Positions 8,386 to 15,874 of a DNA stretch of 33,125 nucleotides are shown one piece after another. The notes under the pieces are model-generated. The model was not told the DNA's origin, made no database searches, and saw nothing but the letters and a program-made list of their open reading frames with translations. Position numbers and translations under genes: made by a program. Location of the stretch: contig JBKBMT010000033.1 in NCBI GenBank assembly GCA_046295655.1, positions 1-33,125 on the forward strand, read 5' to 3'. The first letter of the stretch is position 1; each line of letters opens with the position of its first letter. The stretch is from JBKBMT01 sp046295655 (GTDB lineage Bacteria; Pseudomonadota; Alphaproteobacteria; Rhodobacterales; Rhodobacteraceae).

Positions 8386-8652
8386 TCAGCTACGACGCCG
8401 CCGCCGGGAACGGGCGATCAGCGCGCCCAGCGCAATCCCGAGCCCCGCCGGCAGCGCGACCAGGACCGCGAGGGCTACAAGGCCCAACCCTGCCGGATAC
8501 TCCGCTGCCGACCGCGCTGCGAGGATCAGCACCCCTGCGCCGAACAGGAACACCACGGCCAGCCCCCAGGCGAGGCGCGGCTGCAGATGCGCGGCGACAA
8601 GCCAGCCGCATCCCGCACCGACGGCAAGCGCGGCAAGCGATATCGGCAGCAT
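8386..8652 (-). CDS. Small three-helix membrane protein, unknown function
   Basis: An 88-residue product starting MLPISLAALAVG. Three hydrophobic segments are evident: about 3-20 (PISLAALAVGAGCGWLVA), 27-50 (AWGLAVVFLFGAGVLILAA) and 57-80 (GLGLVALAVLVALPAGLG). It ends in a basic tail RSRRRRRS, suggesting a cytoplasmic C-terminus. An AGAGG lies very close to the ATG at 8652. It sits 86 bp upstream of the ArgE-like gene on the same strand and may share its transcript. I recognise no family. Coding status rests on the membrane-helix pattern and a basic tail that would be unlikely by chance. Confidence 0.6.
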   Translation of the reverse strand: MLPISLAALAVGAGCGWLVAAHLQPRLAWGLAVVFLFGAGVLILAARSAAEYPAGLGLVALAVLVALPAGLGIALGALIARSRRRRRS

Positions 8653-8879
8653 CCTCTCCGGCGACCCCTCTGTCTTTGCGGGCCGGCCCGCCCGCGACGC
8701 GGCGATCCATGCCGACCCGGCGTGCCGCCGCACCGATGCCGACAAGGGTGCGGGACGGCATCGCCGCGGTCAAGCTGCTGCCATGCGCCGGACGCAACCG
8801 TGCCTTGCGATGCAGCCGGACCGGTTTCCTGCGTCCTTCGGTCGCGCTATGGCGGGCCGGTGCGGCAGAGGGCGACAGG

Positions 8880-9758
8880 ATGACCGACAATCTGCGCGGG
8901 GCCGGCTTCATGGTCGGCGCCATGGCCCTGTTCGCACTCGAGGACGCCGCGATCAAGCTGCTGGCGGCCTCGGTTCCGGTCGGTCAGGTGCTGGCGATGA
9001 TCGGCGCCGGCGGCGTGCTGATCTTCGGCTCGGTCGCGCTGGCGCGCGGCCTGCCGCTGCTGTCGCCGATGCTGTTCCACCCGGCCATCCTTGCGCGCAA
9101 CGCCGGCGAGATGTTCGGGACCATGGGCTTCGTGGCCGCGCTGGCGCTCATCCCGCTGTCGATGGCGACCGCCATTCTCCAGACCGTGCCGCTGATCGCG
9201 ACCATGGGCGCTGCGCTGTTCCTGGCCGAGAAGGTCGGCTGGCGCCGCTGGTCGGCGATCGGGGTCGGGTTCCTCGGCATGCTGGTGATCGTCCGCCCCG
9301 GCGGGGCCGATTTCGACCCCAACGTGATCTTCGCCATGCTGGGCGTGCTCGGTCTTGCGCTGCGCGACGTGGCGACCCGGCGCGTGCCGATGACGGTGGG
9401 CTGGCCGCAGCTTGCCACCTGGGGGTTTGCCGCCACCATCCCGGCGGGGCTGGTTCTGCTGTCCTTCACCGGCTCGCCGGTCCGGCCCTCCGCGGCCGAC
9501 TGGCTGCTGCTCTCCGGCGGGCTGGCGCTCGGGCTTGCCGCCTATTTCTGCCTGATCTCGGCGAACCGGATCGGCGAGGTCTCGTTCATCGCACCGTTCC
9601 GCTATTCCCGGATCGTCTTCGGCCTCGGGGCGGGCATGGCGATCTTCGGCGAACGTCTGGACGGCTGGATGCTGGCCGGCGCGGCGCTGATCGCCGCCGC
9701 GGGGCTTTACACCTTCTTCCGGGAACGCACGCTTTCCATGTCAGGCCGCAGCCGCTAG
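8880..9758 (+). CDS. EamA-domain (DMT superfamily) transporter
   Basis: Inner-membrane exporter or permease of the drug/metabolite transporter superfamily, 292 residues, with about ten membrane helices in two EamA halves. The N-terminal half opens GAGFMVGAMALFALEDAAIK and contains MATAILQTVPLIATMGAALFLAEKVGWRRW, a typical helix4-5 and loop pattern given here in outline. The second half carries the equivalent RIGEVSFIAPFRYSRIVFG with FGERLDGWMLAGAALI. The ATG at 8880 follows GGCGACAGG. Substrate is unknown; members export amino acids, nucleosides or other metabolites. Enolase follows after 33 bp on the same strand. Confidence 0.9.
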   Translation: MTDNLRGAGFMVGAMALFALEDAAIKLLAASVPVGQVLAMIGAGGVLIFGSVALARGLPLLSPMLFHPAILARNAGEMFGTMGFVAALALIPLSMATAILQTVPLIATMGAALFLAEKVGWRRWSAIGVGFLGMLVIVRPGGADFDPNVIFAMLGVLGLALRDVATRRVPMTVGWPQLATWGFAATIPAGLVLLSFTGSPVRPSAADWLLLSGGLALGLAAYFCLISANRIGEVSFIAPFRYSRIVFGLGAGMAIFGERLDGWMLAGAALIAAAGLYTFFRERTLSMSGRSR

Positions 9759-9791
9759 AACGCGCGCGAACACAAGCCGGGGGACAGGCCA

Positions 9792-11069
9792 ATGAGCACG
9801 ATCATCGACATCCACGCGCGCGAGATCCTCGATTCCCGCGGCAACCCGACCGTCGAGGTCGATGTGACGCTCGAGGATGGCAGGATGGGCCGTGCCGCAG
9901 TGCCCTCGGGCGCCTCGACCGGGGCGCACGAGGCGGTCGAGCGGCGCGACGGCGATCCGGCGCGCTTCTTCGGCAAGGGCGTGACCGAGGCCTGCGATGC
10001 GGTCAACGGCGAGATCGCCGAGGCGCTGTCGGGTTTCGACGTCACCGAACAGGTGGCGATCGACCGGATGCTGGTCGAGATGGACGGAACCCCGAACAAG
10101 GCACGGCTGGGCGCGAACGCGATCCTCGGGGTCAGCCTGGCCTGTGCGAAGGCGGCGGCCGACTTCACCGGCCAGCCCCTGTTCCGCTATGTCGGCGGCA
10201 CCGGGGCGCGCATCCTGCCGGTGCCGATGATGAACATCATCAACGGCGGCCAGCACGCCGACAACCCGATCGACATCCAGGAGTTCATGATCATGCCGGT
10301 CGCCGCCGGCTCGATCCGCGAGGCGGTGCGCTGGGGTGCCGAAGTGTTCCATGTGCTCCGGAAGGAACTCAAGGCCGCCGGCCACAACACCGGCGTCGGC
10401 GACGAAGGCGGCTTCGCCCCCGACCTCGCCTCGACCCGCGCCGCGCTCGATTTCATCATGGAGGCGACCCGCAAGGCGGGCTTCGAGCCCGGCCGCGACA
10501 TCTGGCTCGCGCTCGACTGCGCCGCGACCGAATACTTCCGTGGCGGGAAATATGTCATGGAAGGCGAGGGCACGGCGATGACCCGGGACGAGAACGCGAC
10601 CTTCCTGATGGGGCTGGTCGCCGACTATCCGATCCTGTCGATCGAGGACGGCATGGCCGAGGACGACTGGGACGGATGGGCGAAGCTGACCACGCTGCTG
10701 GGCGATCGCTGCCAGCTGGTCGGCGACGACCTGTTCGTCACCAATCCCGCCCGGCTGGCCGAGGGCATCGCCCAGGGCTGCGCGAATTCGCTGCTCGTCA
10801 AGGTCAACCAGATCGGAACGCTGACCGAGACGCTCGATGCGGTGCGCATGGCGGACCGGGCCGGATACACGTCCGTCATGAGCCATCGGTCGGGCGAGAC
10901 CGAGGATGCGACCATCGCCGATCTCGCGGTCGCCACCAACTGCGGCCAGATCAAGACCGGCAGCCTGGCCCGGTCGGATCGTCTGGCGAAATACAACCAG
11001 CTGATCCGCATCGAGGAGCTGCTGGGCGACACGGCCGAATACGCCGGCAGCACGATCCTGCGCCGCTGA
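9792..11069 (+). CDS. eno: Enolase (phosphopyruvate hydratase)
   Basis: Interconverts 2-phosphoglycerate and phosphoenolpyruvate in glycolysis and gluconeogenesis, in the cytoplasm. The 425-residue length is standard. Family blocks seen in order: HAREILDSRGNPTVEV, PSGASTGAHEAVERRDGD, KARLGANAILGVSLA, MMNIINGGQHADNP, GDEGGFAPDL, the metal-ligand region WLALDCAATEYF and SIEDGMAEDDW, LVKVNQIGTLTET (catalytic Lys region), MSHRSGETED, and NCGQIKTGSLARSDR. The ATG at 9792 is preceded by GGGGACAGG. It could be read through from the transporter gene, though housekeeping expression implies its own promoter, which I could not pick out. Confidence 0.98.
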   Translation: MSTIIDIHAREILDSRGNPTVEVDVTLEDGRMGRAAVPSGASTGAHEAVERRDGDPARFFGKGVTEACDAVNGEIAEALSGFDVTEQVAIDRMLVEMDGTPNKARLGANAILGVSLACAKAAADFTGQPLFRYVGGTGARILPVPMMNIINGGQHADNPIDIQEFMIMPVAAGSIREAVRWGAEVFHVLRKELKAAGHNTGVGDEGGFAPDLASTRAALDFIMEATRKAGFEPGRDIWLALDCAATEYFRGGKYVMEGEGTAMTRDENATFLMGLVADYPILSIEDGMAEDDWDGWAKLTTLLGDRCQLVGDDLFVTNPARLAEGIAQGCANSLLVKVNQIGTLTETLDAVRMADRAGYTSVMSHRSGETEDATIADLAVATNCGQIKTGSLARSDRLAKYNQLIRIEELLGDTAEYAGSTILRR

Positions 11070-11090
11070 CCCGCGCCGCAGGCGCCCCGA

Positions 11091-11112
11091 GGGTGCGCGC
11101 GGGCGCGCACCC
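11091..11112. terminator. Hairpin between eno and nnrD (possible bidirectional terminator)
   Basis: A perfect inverted repeat GGGTGCGCGC / GCGCGCACCC with a 2-nt spacer (so a shorter stem with a 4-6-nt loop in practice), 22 nt after the enolase stop and before the convergent nnrD stop. No T-tract. Confidence 0.5.
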
Positions 11113-11149
11113 GAGATGAAGGCGTGCCGCGGCAGCGGCGCCGCAGAGG

Positions 11150-11992
11150 TCAGAGCCCGAGGGCCCGGAAGACGCGCGGCAGCTCCTCGGGCAGGTCCTC
11201 GGCGATCAGCCCCGGTCCGAAGCTGCGCGCCGCCTCGAGGTGCAGGAAGGTCGCGCATTCCGCCGCCTCCATGGCCTCGAAGCCCCGCGCAAGCAGGCCG
11301 GTGATGAACCCCGCCAGCACGTCGCCCGACCCCGCGGTGGCGAGCCACGGCGCCGCCCGTGGGCCGGTCGCATCCGACACCGCCACCCGCCCGTCCGGCG
11401 CCGCGATCACCGTCTCGTGTCCCTTGTAGAGCACCACTGCCCCGGCGCGTTCGGCCGCCCGCCGCGCCGCTTCGACCTTTGCGGGCGGCGACGGCAGCTT
11501 GGGCGACAGATCGGGGAACAGCCGCGCGAATTCGCCGCCGTGCGGCGTCAGCACGGTCTGCGACGAGCAGAAGGCAAACAGCGCCGCGGGATCCGCGCCA
11601 TAGGCCGACAGCGCGTCGGCATCCACCACCACCCCGCGGCCCGACCGCAACGCCACCGGAACGAGGTCGCGCGCCCGCTCGAATCCCATCCCCGGACCGA
11701 GACACAGCGCGTTGTAGCGCCGGTCCTCCAGCACCCGCGCCAGCGCCGCCCCGTCGTGCACCGCGCGCAGCATCACCGTGTCCATCCGCGCCGAGTTCTC
11801 GGCCAGCGCCGGCAACGGGCAGCCCAGCGTCACCAGCCCGGCCCCGATCCGCAGGGCGCCCCGCGCCGCGAGCCGCGCCGCTCCCCCCTGCCCCGGCCCG
11901 CCGGACAGGATGAGTGCATGGCCATGGGCGTATTTGTGCTGCCCCTCGCGCTTGCGCAGCCGGTCGATCAGCAGCCGGGAGTCAGGCGTCAT
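11150..11992 (-). CDS. nnrD: ADP/ATP-dependent NAD(P)H-hydrate dehydratase (YjeF C-terminal domain as separate gene)
   Basis: Dehydrates the S form of damaged, hydrated NAD(P)H back to NAD(P)H, using a nucleotide. The 280 residues correspond to the C-terminal ribokinase-fold half of the usual YjeF fusion: HKYAHGHALILSGGPGQGGA, ARLAARGALRIGAGLVTLG, LCLGPGMG, VVDADALSAYG, TPHGGEFARL, VLYKGHETVIAAPDG and the nucleotide-binding and catalytic motif ATAGSGDVLAG (Asp224). The ATG at 11992 lies inside the 3' end of nnrE, an 11-bp overlap in another frame, so a separate polypeptide is made by coupled translation unless a frameshift is present. Its partner epimerase is immediately upstream. Confidence 0.9.
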   Translation of the reverse strand: MTPDSRLLIDRLRKREGQHKYAHGHALILSGGPGQGGAARLAARGALRIGAGLVTLGCPLPALAENSARMDTVMLRAVHDGAALARVLEDRRYNALCLGPGMGFERARDLVPVALRSGRGVVVDADALSAYGADPAALFAFCSSQTVLTPHGGEFARLFPDLSPKLPSPPAKVEAARRAAERAGAVVLYKGHETVIAAPDGRVAVSDATGPRAAPWLATAGSGDVLAGFITGLLARGFEAMEAAECATFLHLEAARSFGPGLIAEDLPEELPRVFRALGL

Positions 11993-12737
11993 GGCGGTGA
12001 GGATCCCAGGGGCCGAGCCCGATGTCGGCCACCACCAGCCCGCCGCACAGGCGGGGCCCGTCGCCGCGCAGCAGGCCGGTCTTCGCGGCGTGGAAGGTGA
12101 CGGTCAGATCGGCGGCAAAGGGGAAGGCCCATGGCTTGCCGTCCACGACGGCATCCAGCACCGACCCGGTATCTGCGTGCAGCCCGGTGGGCACGTCCAC
12201 CGCCACGCGCCGGACGTCCACGCCGCATTCCTGCAATGCGCGCGCGGAAACGTGCAGGTCCCGGATCAGCCGATAGGCCTCCAGCGGTGCGCGCGTCAGT
12301 CCGGTGCCGAACAATGCATCGACGACCACGACGTGCCGATCGCTCCCTTCGCGCATCGCGGCCTGAATCGCCTCCGCGAACGCGGTGTCGAACATGGGGG
12401 ACGAATGAAGGATCCGGTCCTGGCCCAGCCAGCGATCCCGCTGCAACGCGGCGTCCGGCGGCTGCCGCCCGGGCCGGCCGAGGAAAAGCACGCCGACAGT
12501 CCAGCCGATCTCCCTCAGCAGTCGTGCCACGACAAACCCGTCGCCGCCGTTGTTGCCCGGCCCGCACAGGACCACTGCGCGCCGCGGCAGCGCCGCGAGG
12601 TCGGGCCAGCGCCCTTGGATCGCCGCTACGACGCCTGCTCCGGCTCGTTCCATCAGCATCGCCCCGGACACCGCCCCGCCATCAATCGCCGCCCTTTCGA
12701 TGGCGCGCATTTGGGCAGATGTCACCGCTTCGGGCAT
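11982..12737 (-). CDS. nnrE: NAD(P)H-hydrate epimerase (YjeF N-terminal domain as separate gene)
   Basis: Epimerises the R and S forms of NAD(P)HX so that NnrD can repair both. The 251-residue product matches the YjeF N-terminal domain: TSAQMRAIERAAIDGGAVSG, MERAGAGV, the NADX-binding loop VLCGPGNNGGDGFVVAR (residues 57-73), VVVDALFGTGLTR, VAVDVPTGLHADTGSV and TVTFHAAKTGLL. I chose the ATG at 12737; the frame stays open into the antisense of glnB but that extension is not protein-like. The stop falls 11 bp inside nnrD. It is divergent from glnB across 172 bp that hold two NtrC-like dyads. Confidence 0.9.
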   Translation of the reverse strand: MPEAVTSAQMRAIERAAIDGGAVSGAMLMERAGAGVVAAIQGRWPDLAALPRRAVVLCGPGNNGGDGFVVARLLREIGWTVGVLFLGRPGRQPPDAALQRDRWLGQDRILHSSPMFDTAFAEAIQAAMREGSDRHVVVVDALFGTGLTRAPLEAYRLIRDLHVSARALQECGVDVRRVAVDVPTGLHADTGSVLDAVVDGKPWAFPFAADLTVTFHAAKTGLLRGDGPRLCGGLVVADIGLGPWDPHRHDA

Positions 12738-12782
12738 TCCGCGGCCGCACGACTTTCCATGTCGCCCATCATGCGGGCTATC

Positions 12783-12799
12783 TGCGCAATTTTTGTGCA
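12783..12799. promoter_or_regulatory. NtrC-like dyad 1 upstream of glnB
   Basis: The 17-bp sequence TGCGCAATTTTTGTGCA matches the textbook NtrC site (TGCACC-N5-GGTGCA) at 9 of 12 specified positions and is itself a near-perfect inverted repeat (TGCGCAA / TTGTGCA, one mismatch). It lies 111 bp before the glnB start, in an AT-richer patch unlike the surrounding DNA. The consensus is from enteric NtrC; the host's exact preference is unknown. Confidence 0.4.
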
Positions 12800-12854
12800 T
12801 AACGACCTTATCCACCGTCGCCCTGCGGCGGCACCGACCGTATCCGATTGTCCC

Positions 12855-12871
12855 CGCACCGCGAAAGTGCT
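12855..12871. promoter_or_regulatory. NtrC-like dyad 2 upstream of glnB
   Basis: The 17-bp sequence CGCACCGCGAAAGTGCT matches the textbook NtrC site at 9 of 12 positions (GCACC and GTGC arms, 5-bp centre). It lies 39 bp before the glnB GTG, centre to centre 72 bp from dyad 1, close to a whole number of helical turns. Its position near the expected core promoter could also mean repression or autoregulation. Confidence 0.35.
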
Positions 12872-12909
12872 GATCAGGCCGGAGAGAGGGTGCAGGGGGT
12901 TTTCGCGCC

Positions 12910-13248
12910 GTGAAGAAGATCGAGGCGATCATCAAGCCCTTCAAGCTGGACGAGGTGAAGGAGGCGCTCCAGGATGTCGGCATCCAGGGCCTAAGCGTCA
13001 TCGAGGTCAAGGGCTTCGGCCGTCAGAAGGGTCATACCGAACTCTATCGCGGCGCCGAATACGTCGTGGACTTCCTGCCCAAGGTCAAGATCGAGGTCGT
13101 GCTGACCGACGACATGGTCGAGGCGGCCATAGAGGCGATCATCGCCGCTGCTCGCACCGACAAGATCGGCGACGGCAAGATCTTCGTCACCTCCGTCGAA
13201 CAGGTCATCCGCATCCGGACCGGCGAGACCGGCGACGACGCGGTGTGA
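12910..13248 (+). CDS. glnB: Nitrogen regulatory protein P-II
   Basis: Trimeric signal protein that senses 2-oxoglutarate and ATP/ADP and controls NtrB, GlnE and other partners. The 112-residue length is standard. It opens MKKIEAIIKPFKLDEVKEAL. The T-loop reads GHTELYRGAEYVVDFLPK with the uridylylation Tyr51 present, and the C-terminal part KIGDGKIFVTSVEQVIRIRTGE is the B/C-loop ATP-binding region. The start is GTG at 12910. It sits 38 bp upstream of glnA, the usual alphaproteobacterial glnBA operon, so it is GlnB rather than GlnK (no amtB nearby). Confidence 0.97.
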   Translation: MKKIEAIIKPFKLDEVKEALQDVGIQGLSVIEVKGFGRQKGHTELYRGAEYVVDFLPKVKIEVVLTDDMVEAAIEAIIAAARTDKIGDGKIFVTSVEQVIRIRTGETGDDAV

Positions 13249-13286
13249 TCCCGGAACCGCAACGCACAACTGGCAAGGAAAGGCAC

Positions 13287-14693
13287 ATGAGCACCAAGGA
13301 TGTTCTCAAGCTGATCAAGGAGGAGGACGTCGAGTATGTCGACATCCGCTTCACCGATCCGCGCGGGAAGTTGCAGCACGTCACCGTGATGGCCGATCTG
13401 GTCGACGAGGACTTCATCGAGGAAGGCTTCATGTTCGACGGATCCTCGATCGCGGGGTGGAAGTCGATCGACCAGTCCGACATGAAGCTGCTGCCCGATA
13501 CCAGCTCTGCCTACATCGATCCGTTCTACGCCGAAAAGACGCTCTGCCTGCACTGCAACGTGGTCGAGCCCGACACCGGCGAACCCTATGCCCGCGATCC
13601 GCGCGGAACGGCGGTGAAGGCCGAGGCCTATCTGAAATCGACCGGCATCGGCGATGTCGCCTATTTCGGCCCCGAGGCCGAATTCTTCATCTTCGACGAC
13701 GTGCGCTATTCGGTCACGCCGGCCAAGGTCGCCTATCAGATCGACGCCGAGAAGGCCGCCTGGAACACCGACGCGGAGTTCGAGACCGGCAACCTTGCCC
13801 ATCGCCCCGGCCACAAGGGCGGCTACTTCCCCGTGAACCCGATGGATGAGGGCCAGGACATCCGGTCCGAGATGCTGTCGACCATGAAGCGCATGGGCAT
13901 GAAGGTGGACAAGCACCACCACGAGGTCGCCACCTGCCAGCACGAACTGGGCCTGATCTTCGGAACGCTGACCGCGCAGGCGGACAACATCCAGAAATAC
14001 AAGTATGTCATCCACAACGTGGCCCATGCCTACGGCAAGACGGTCACCTTCATGCCGAAACCGATGAAGGGCGACAACGGCAGCGGCATGCATGTCAACA
14101 TGTCGATCTGGAAGGGCGGCAAGCCCTTGTTCGCAGGCGACAAGTATGCCGACCTCAGCCAGGAGGCGCTGTGGTTCATCGGCGGCATCCTCAAGCACGC
14201 CAAGGCGCTCAACGCCTTCACCAACCCCGGCACCAACAGCTACAAACGCCTGATCCCGGGCTTCGAAGCCCCGGTGCTGCGCGCCTATTCGGCCCGCAAC
14301 CGGTCGGGCTGCGTGCGCATCCCGTGGACCGAAAGCCCGAAGGCCAAGCGCGTCGAGGCCCGCTTCCCCGATCCGTCGGCCAACCCCTACCTGGCCTTCG
14401 CCGCGCTCCTGATGGCCGGCATCGACGGGATCCGCAACAAGATCGACCCGGGCCCGGCCTCGGACAAGGATCTCTACGACCTGCCGCCCGAGGAGCTGGC
14501 CGAGATCCCGACCGTCTGCGGCAGCCTGCGCGAGGCGCTCGAGGAACTGGCCAAGGACCACGACTTCCTGCTGGCGGGCGACGTGTTCACCAAGGACCAG
14601 ATCGACGGCTACATGGCCCTGAAATGGGAAGAGGTCTACAACTACGAGCACACGCCGCATCCGGTCGAATACCAGATGTACTACAGCTGCTGA
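13287..14693 (+). CDS. glnA: Glutamine synthetase type I
   Basis: ATP-dependent synthesis of glutamine from glutamate and ammonium, a cytoplasmic dodecamer. The 468 residues are typical of adenylylation-regulated GSI. Motifs in order: FDGSSIAGW, FGPEAEFFIFDDVRY (metal site), HHHEVATCQHELG, KPMKGDNGSGMHVN (ATP region), NPGTNSYKRLIPGFEAP, NRSGCVRIPW, and EARFPDPSANPYLAF. The adenylylation site is Tyr397 in SDKDLYDLPPEE. The start at 13287 is preceded by AAGGAAAGG. Expression is probably under nitrogen control with glnB. A strong TTCG-loop hairpin follows the stop. Confidence 0.98.
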   Translation: MSTKDVLKLIKEEDVEYVDIRFTDPRGKLQHVTVMADLVDEDFIEEGFMFDGSSIAGWKSIDQSDMKLLPDTSSAYIDPFYAEKTLCLHCNVVEPDTGEPYARDPRGTAVKAEAYLKSTGIGDVAYFGPEAEFFIFDDVRYSVTPAKVAYQIDAEKAAWNTDAEFETGNLAHRPGHKGGYFPVNPMDEGQDIRSEMLSTMKRMGMKVDKHHHEVATCQHELGLIFGTLTAQADNIQKYKYVIHNVAHAYGKTVTFMPKPMKGDNGSGMHVNMSIWKGGKPLFAGDKYADLSQEALWFIGGILKHAKALNAFTNPGTNSYKRLIPGFEAPVLRAYSARNRSGCVRIPWTESPKAKRVEARFPDPSANPYLAFAALLMAGIDGIRNKIDPGPASDKDLYDLPPEELAEIPTVCGSLREALEELAKDHDFLLAGDVFTKDQIDGYMALKWEEVYNYEHTPHPVEYQMYYSC

Positions 14694-14715
14694 ACGGCGG
14701 CAGTCCGATACCGCC

Positions 14716-14737
14716 AGGGGCGCCTTCGGGCGCCCCT
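14716..14737 (+). terminator. glnBA terminator hairpin
   Basis: A perfect 9-bp stem AGGGGCGCC / GGCGCCCCT closed by a stable TTCG tetraloop, 22 nt after the glnA stop. There is only a weak downstream pyrimidine run, so it may act as a strong pause or rely on other factors. Confidence 0.65.
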
Positions 14738-14752
14738 CGCATGTCCGCCCTT

Positions 14753-14813
14753 CGCCTGCCGGCCGGGGCATCGGTGCCGGGCCGCGGACAATCGGGCGGG
14801 CGACCGGCAGGCG
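14753..14813. repeat. Long-range inverted repeat downstream of glnA
   Basis: Perfect 10-bp arms CGCCTGCCGG (14753-14762) and CCGGCAGGCG (14804-14813) enclose 41 bp, which contains a small inner GGCA-TCGG-TGCC hairpin. It lies past the glnA terminator and upstream of the next gene's candidate promoter. It could be a second termination or mRNA-stability structure, or chance in GC-rich DNA. Confidence 0.35.
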
Positions 14814-14836
14814 GGATCCCGCGCATCCCGCTCCGG

Positions 14837-14864
14837 TTGATCGATTCCACGTTTTCGACACAAT
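14837..14864 (+). promoter_or_regulatory. Candidate sigma-70 promoter for the 14929 gene
   Basis: TTGATC, a 16-bp spacer and CACAAT (or 17 bp to ACAATC), in the only AT-rich stretch of this intergenic region, ending 64 bp before the ATG at 14929. Weak match at the -10 element. Confidence 0.3.
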
Positions 14865-14928
14865 CCGCGCCAATTCCCGTCACGGAACTCGGGAAAATCG
14901 GCAACAGTCTCACCCGGTGAGGTGTCCG

Positions 14929-15867
14929 ATGTCGGCCAAGACCAGCAGCACCAGCGCCTTCGTCCTGTTCGGGCAGCAGCCGTTCCCGAACTTCGCGCAT
15001 CTCGTGTCGGCGCTCCAGTCCGGCATCTCGGGACTGGGGGGGAGAAGGAACACGCTTCACTGGCACTCGCAGGATCTGGTCCTGTTCGACGTGGACGGCG
15101 ACCGCATCGCGCTTGGCTGGACCGAGGACATGGCCGCCGAGCCCACCGCGTGCCTTGCGATCGCCGCGGGGCCCGGAACGGGCGACGGTCCCCATCCGCT
15201 GGCCGGCCGGTACGAAACCGTGCTCCGGCTGCTGCTCGGTCGGCTGCTGCCCCACGGCGGTGGCGCGCAACCGATCTGGCACGAATGGACCGGGCCGGTG
15301 ACGGCCGAGAAGATCGAGGAACTTGTCGATCTGCTCGCACACCCCGCACCTTCGGATCTCGTGTCGCCGGCGCAACGCCGCAGCGTGCACGACCGCGAGA
15401 TCGACCGGCTGCTGTTCCGCATGCGCGAGGAAGAGATCGTGCAGGAAGAACACAACCGCCTGCAACGCAACCAGACCCTGGCGGCCTGGGGGCGCAGCAC
15501 CATCCATGTTCCCCGCCAGATGGTTGCACCGACCCGGCCGGTCACTGCGCCGGATGGGGAAGCCGAACCGGCAAGCGAAACGGACAACATCCCCCATCCG
15601 ACCCAGCTCGATTCGGCGCGGCTGCGTCAGGCGCTCTACGACAGCCCCGGCGCGGTCGCCTCCGACACGGTCGCGATGCGCCTTGCCGTCGGCACGATGA
15701 GCGCAACCCTGGTTCTTGCCGCCGCACCCGTCGGCGCGGCGCTGCTGACCTGGAACACGTTGCGGGGCGCCGACCTGCGCATGACCGCCAATGCGCTGGC
15801 AATCACCGGCCTCGTCCAGGCGGTGCTGGCCTACGGCATCTTGGACCGGATCGGCGTCGCGATCTGA
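14929..15867 (+). CDS. Unrecognised protein with two C-terminal membrane helices
   Basis: A 312-residue protein I cannot assign to a family. It has a soluble N-terminal region of about 110 residues (starting MSAKTSSTSAFVLFGQQPFP, with ALGWTEDM and CLAIAAGPGTG), a middle part rich in charged residues (RREIDRLLFRMREEEIVQEE-like helix near residues 155-180), a polar linker, and two hydrophobic segments at about 252-276 (LVLAAAPVGAALLTW) and 289-307 (ALAITGLVQAVLAYGIL) at the extreme C-terminus. That suggests an inner-membrane anchor with a large cytoplasmic head. The ATG at 14929 follows GGTGAGGTG. It stands alone between glnA and the convergent DUF3445 gene, with 7 bp to that gene's stop. The head looks conserved enough to be a real, lineage-restricted protein. 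Confidence 0.75.
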   Translation: MSAKTSSTSAFVLFGQQPFPNFAHLVSALQSGISGLGGRRNTLHWHSQDLVLFDVDGDRIALGWTEDMAAEPTACLAIAAGPGTGDGPHPLAGRYETVLRLLLGRLLPHGGGAQPIWHEWTGPVTAEKIEELVDLLAHPAPSDLVSPAQRRSVHDREIDRLLFRMREEEIVQEEHNRLQRNQTLAAWGRSTIHVPRQMVAPTRPVTAPDGEAEPASETDNIPHPTQLDSARLRQALYDSPGAVASDTVAMRLAVGTMSATLVLAAAPVGAALLTWNTLRGADLRMTANALAITGLVQAVLAYGILDRIGVAI

Positions 15868-15874
15868 CTGCCGG

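Noticed and set aside
8324..11119. A 931-codon open frame on the plus strand across the exporter and enolase genes
   Set aside because: It is a GC-driven alternate frame of two clear genes, with low-complexity Arg/Ala/Gly-rich translation and no recognisable motifs.
12829..12850. Possible sigma-54 (-24/-12) promoter before glnB
   Set aside because: A GGCAC is present, but there is no GC at the -12 position at the required spacing.
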